From Mucilaginibacter glaciei (GTDB lineage: Bacteria > Bacteroidota > Bacteroidia > Sphingobacteriales > Sphingobacteriaceae), in contig NZ_JACWMX010000011.1 of the NCBI RefSeq assembly GCF_014773245.1, forward strand, positions 34,247-98,246: 64,000 nt of DNA. The letters run 5' to 3'. Position numbers and translations under genes: made by a program. Under the pieces are notes generated by a model. That model was not told the DNA's origin. It saw nothing but the letters and a program-made list of their open reading frames with translations, and searched no databases. Positions 62,782-64,000 of this stretch are shown here, one piece after another (position 1 is the stretch's first letter; each line of letters opens with the position of its first letter).

Positions 62782-64000
62782 TGTCATTTCGAACGAGTGA
62801 TAGTGAGGAGAAATCTTCTTGATTTTCTCTGTCTACTCGCAAGTTATATCGCAGAAGATTCCTCGTCGCTGCGCTTCCCTCGGAATGACAGCAAGACTAA
62901 AAAAAATGTCATTTCGAACGAGTGAGAGCGAGGAGAAATCCTCTTGATTTTCCCTGTCTACTCGCAAGTTATATCGCAGAAGATTCCTCGTCGCTGCGCT
63001 TCCCTCGGAATGACAATGATGGTTATTTGCATTGGTGACAAACCCTGTCATTTCGAACAAGCGATAGTGAGGAGAAATCCTCTTGATTTTCCCTCTCTAC
63101 TCGCAAGTTATATCGCAGAAGATTCCTCGTCGCTGCGCTTCCCTCGGAATGACAGCGAGACTAAAAAAAATGTCATTTCGAACAAGCGATAGTGAGGAGA
63201 AATCCTCTTGATTTTCCCTGTCTACTCGCAAGTTATATCGCAGAAGAGTCCTCGTCGCTGCGCTTCCCTCGGAATGACAATGATGGTTACTTGCATTGGT
63301 GACAACCCCTGTCATCTCGAACGAGCGATAATGAGGAGAAATCCTCTTGATTTCCCTCTTTACTCGCAAGTTATATCGCAGAAGATTCCTCGTCGCTGCG
63401 TTGCAGTCGGAATGACAATGATGCTTATTTGCATTGGTGACAACCCCTGTCATTTCGAACGAGCGATAGCGAGGAAAAATCCTCTTGATTTCCCTCTCTA
63501 CTCGCAAGTTATATCGCAGAAGATTCCTCGTCGCTGCGCTTCCCTCGGAATGACAACTATGGTTATTTGCATTGGTGACAACCCCTGTCATCTCGAACGA
63601 GCGATAATGAGGAGAAATCTTCTTGATTTCCCTCTTTACTCGCAAGTTATATCGCAGAAGATTCCTCGTCGCTGCGTTGCAGTCGGAATGACAATGATGC
63701 TTATTTGCATTGGTGACAACCCCTGTCATTTCGAACGAGCGATAGCGAGGAAAAATCCTCTTGATTTCCCTCTCTACTCGCAAGTTATATCGCAGAAGAT
63801 TCCTCGTCGCTGCGCTTCCCTCGGAATGACAACTATGGTTATTTGCATTGGTGACAACCCCTGTCATCTCGAACGAGCGATAATGAGGAGAAATCTTCTT
63901 GATTTTCTCTGTCTACTCGCAAGTTATATCGCAGAAGATTCCTCGTCGCTGCGCTTCCCTCGGAATGACAGCAAGACTAAAAAAAATGTCATTTCGAACG
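62782..64000. repeat. Tandem array of about 108-bp hairpin elements (at least nine copies plus a partial one)
   Basis: Copies lie at 62782-62890, 62907-63015, 63046-63154, 63171-63279, 63310-63417, 63448-63555, 63586-63693, 63724-63831, 63862-63970, and a partial one from 63987. Each begins TGTCATTTCGA (or TGTCATCTCGA) and ends TCGGAATGACA, near-perfect inverted ends. Inside, GAGGAGAAATCTTCT-type and AGAAGATTCCTC sequences can also pair, giving a long imperfect hairpin. Two spacer types occur: a 16-base GCAAGACTA plus A-run, and about 30 bases containing TTATTTGCATTGGTGACAA. Copies 5-6 and 7-8 form a near-identical 276-base higher-order unit. It has the form of an amplified REP/MITE-like element. 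Confidence 0.9.

Noticed and set aside
63097..63867. 256-codon minus-strand open frame in the repeat array
   Set aside because: It repeats the same 46 residues because the 138-bp repeat period is a multiple of three. It is a by-product of the repeats, not a gene.
62782..64000. CRISPR array
   Set aside because: Units are about 108 bp, form hairpins, and the spacers are only two recurring sequences; no cas genes are nearby.

Overview
The window looks like chromosomal DNA of a Bacteroidota bacterium close to Mucilaginibacter or Pedobacter (Sphingobacteriaceae). The support is: type IX secretion (T9SS) proteins with gliding-motility-type C-terminal domains, two SusC/SusD pairs, a one-protein hybrid two-component system (HTCS), a tmRNA with a GENNYALAA tag, promoters of the TTG-N17-21-TAnnTTTG kind, and genes without Shine-Dalgarno leaders. 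The genus is inferred from overall character. No rRNA, complete tRNA, CRISPR array, insertion sequence or prophage was seen.

Layout. (1) 1-7.6 kb, surface and secretion: the 3' end of a T9SS cargo gene, a PorP/SprF protein, a PorE-like OmpA lipid-free homologue, a small HTH protein and, convergent, a 1274-residue protein of cadherin-like repeats with a T9SS type B signal. (2) 7.7-9.3 kb: FkbM methyltransferase, a possible small or decayed gene, and a CBS-domain protein. (3) 9.4-16.5 kb, a likely phytate locus: TPR/HTH membrane regulator, TonB-dependent receptor, beta-helix lipoprotein and beta-propeller phytase. (4) 16.8-24.8 kb: fasciclin protein, GH125 mannosidase, a phosphate transporter with a universal stress protein, an alkaline-phosphatase-superfamily enzyme, two small membrane proteins and a glycosyltransferase. 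A tRNA-like element lies upstream of one small gene. (5) 25-30.7 kb: an isoquinoline-oxidoreductase-like molybdoenzyme operon (2Fe-2S subunit, dihaem cytochrome c, Mo subunit, XdhC), then an acyltransferase and a third small membrane protein. (6) 30.8-55.7 kb, plant cell-wall utilisation: GH26, LacI regulator, GH28, HTCS, two SusC/SusD pairs, GH2, tagaturonate reductase and GH9. (7) 55.8-62.7 kb, mostly housekeeping: tmRNA, acyltransferase, aminotransferase, DUF1573 protein, fused E1 dehydrogenase, and a terminase-small-subunit-like HTH protein. (8) 62.8 kb to the end: a tandem array of about 108-bp hairpin elements.

How the genes fit together. The phytase operon, the PiT transporter and the phosphatase-like enzyme suggest a phosphorus-scavenging district; the phytase and PiT upstream regions share a TAAC-repeat motif that may be a Pho-type box. 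In the polysaccharide district the HTCS probably senses an oligosaccharide and activates the SusCD-GH2-UxaB-GH9 operon. GH28 and tagaturonate reductase point to galacturonate from pectin; GH26 and GH9 add mannan and glucan activities. A 21-bp sequence near GH26 recurs upstream of the first SusC gene. The most unusual non-coding features are the hairpin array, the tRNA-like element at 21.73 kb and perfect palindromes flanking the phytase regulator.
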